From a virus, in the IMG/VR virus record IMGVR_UViG_3300010885_035744, positions 1-27,354 of that record: a DNA stretch of 27,354 bases; one strand, 5' to 3'. Of the stretch, positions 27,276 to 27,354 are shown in pieces (the first letter of the stretch is position 1; every line of letters begins with the position of its first letter). Made by a program: the position numbers and the translations under genes. Below the pieces are notes generated by a model. That model ran no database searches and was not told the origin of the DNA. It saw only the letters and a program-made list of their open reading frames with translations.

Positions 27276-27354
27276 ATGTCTTTTCAACTTATAGATGATG
27301 GAACAGGACGGCTTAGGAAGGTACTCATCCTTTCAGATGCCGTTAACTGTGCTC
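27276..27354 (+). CDS. Start of a gene cut by the window edge
   Basis: 26 codons are visible, beginning MSFQLIDDGTGRLRKVLILS and continuing in frame to the window end. It is too short to assign. The -10 box 8 nt upstream supports this start. Confidence 0.5.
   Translation, partial: MSFQLIDDGTGRLRKVLILSDAVNCA

Overview
The window is a stretch of a tailed double-stranded DNA phage (Caudoviricetes) that probably infects an actinobacterium. It carries a terminase large subunit, tail-fibre and tailspike genes, a two-part set of cell-wall hydrolases (PGRP-type amidase and Rpf-like transglycosylase), a glycosyltransferase, a metallophosphoesterase and a dCMP-type deaminase. The Rpf-like enzyme and the many leaderless transcription starts are what point to Actinobacteria. 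No integrase, tRNA, CRISPR array or insertion sequence was seen. Base composition is moderate (by eye a little under 50% GC), which fits a lower-GC actinobacterial host better than Streptomyces or Mycobacterium.

Layout. 1-515 is a non-coding, repeat-rich block holding CATATCGACATG / CATGTCGATATG motifs in both orientations and two pairs of direct repeats. 546-8853 is an accessory cassette of small and mid-sized genes: a papain-like C-H-D protein, three HExxH zincin-like proteins, two GNAT-like proteins and several orphans. 8906-11541 holds a small acidic protein, a GT2 glycosyltransferase and the endolysin. 11568-17322 is the tail-fibre module: a disordered protein, two small adaptors, a collagen-like fibre and a 1011-residue beta-helix-like tailspike. 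17306-21576 is mixed, with two minus-strand genes (the deaminase and an unknown), a phosphoesterase, a secreted transglycosylase, a KTSC-domain protein and small orphans. 21600-21700 looks like a short untranslated RNA with its own promoter and terminator. 21733-27354 begins the packaging and head region: terminase, an ART-like protein, small virion-like proteins, a 643-residue protein and the start of one more gene.

Three patterns run across the window. First, about 16 genes or operons have a TANNNT-like -10 box ending 6-8 nt before the start codon, so their mRNAs should begin at or next to the AUG/GUG. Downstream genes in each operon overlap stop to start, and only a few genes have a classical Shine-Dalgarno leader. 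Second, otherwise unrelated proteins share short N-terminal signatures (MAAxDN..., RRDHFDAGH, LGKQFxNTYW). Third, many of the same proteins carry a Q-x-x-L-F or QLxLxL-type short linear motif near an end, which resembles bacterial sliding-clamp-binding peptides. Taken together, the enzyme-like accessory proteins may be a tagged set of effectors directed to one common partner, either the replication clamp or the assembling capsid. That is an inference and is set out in the findings.
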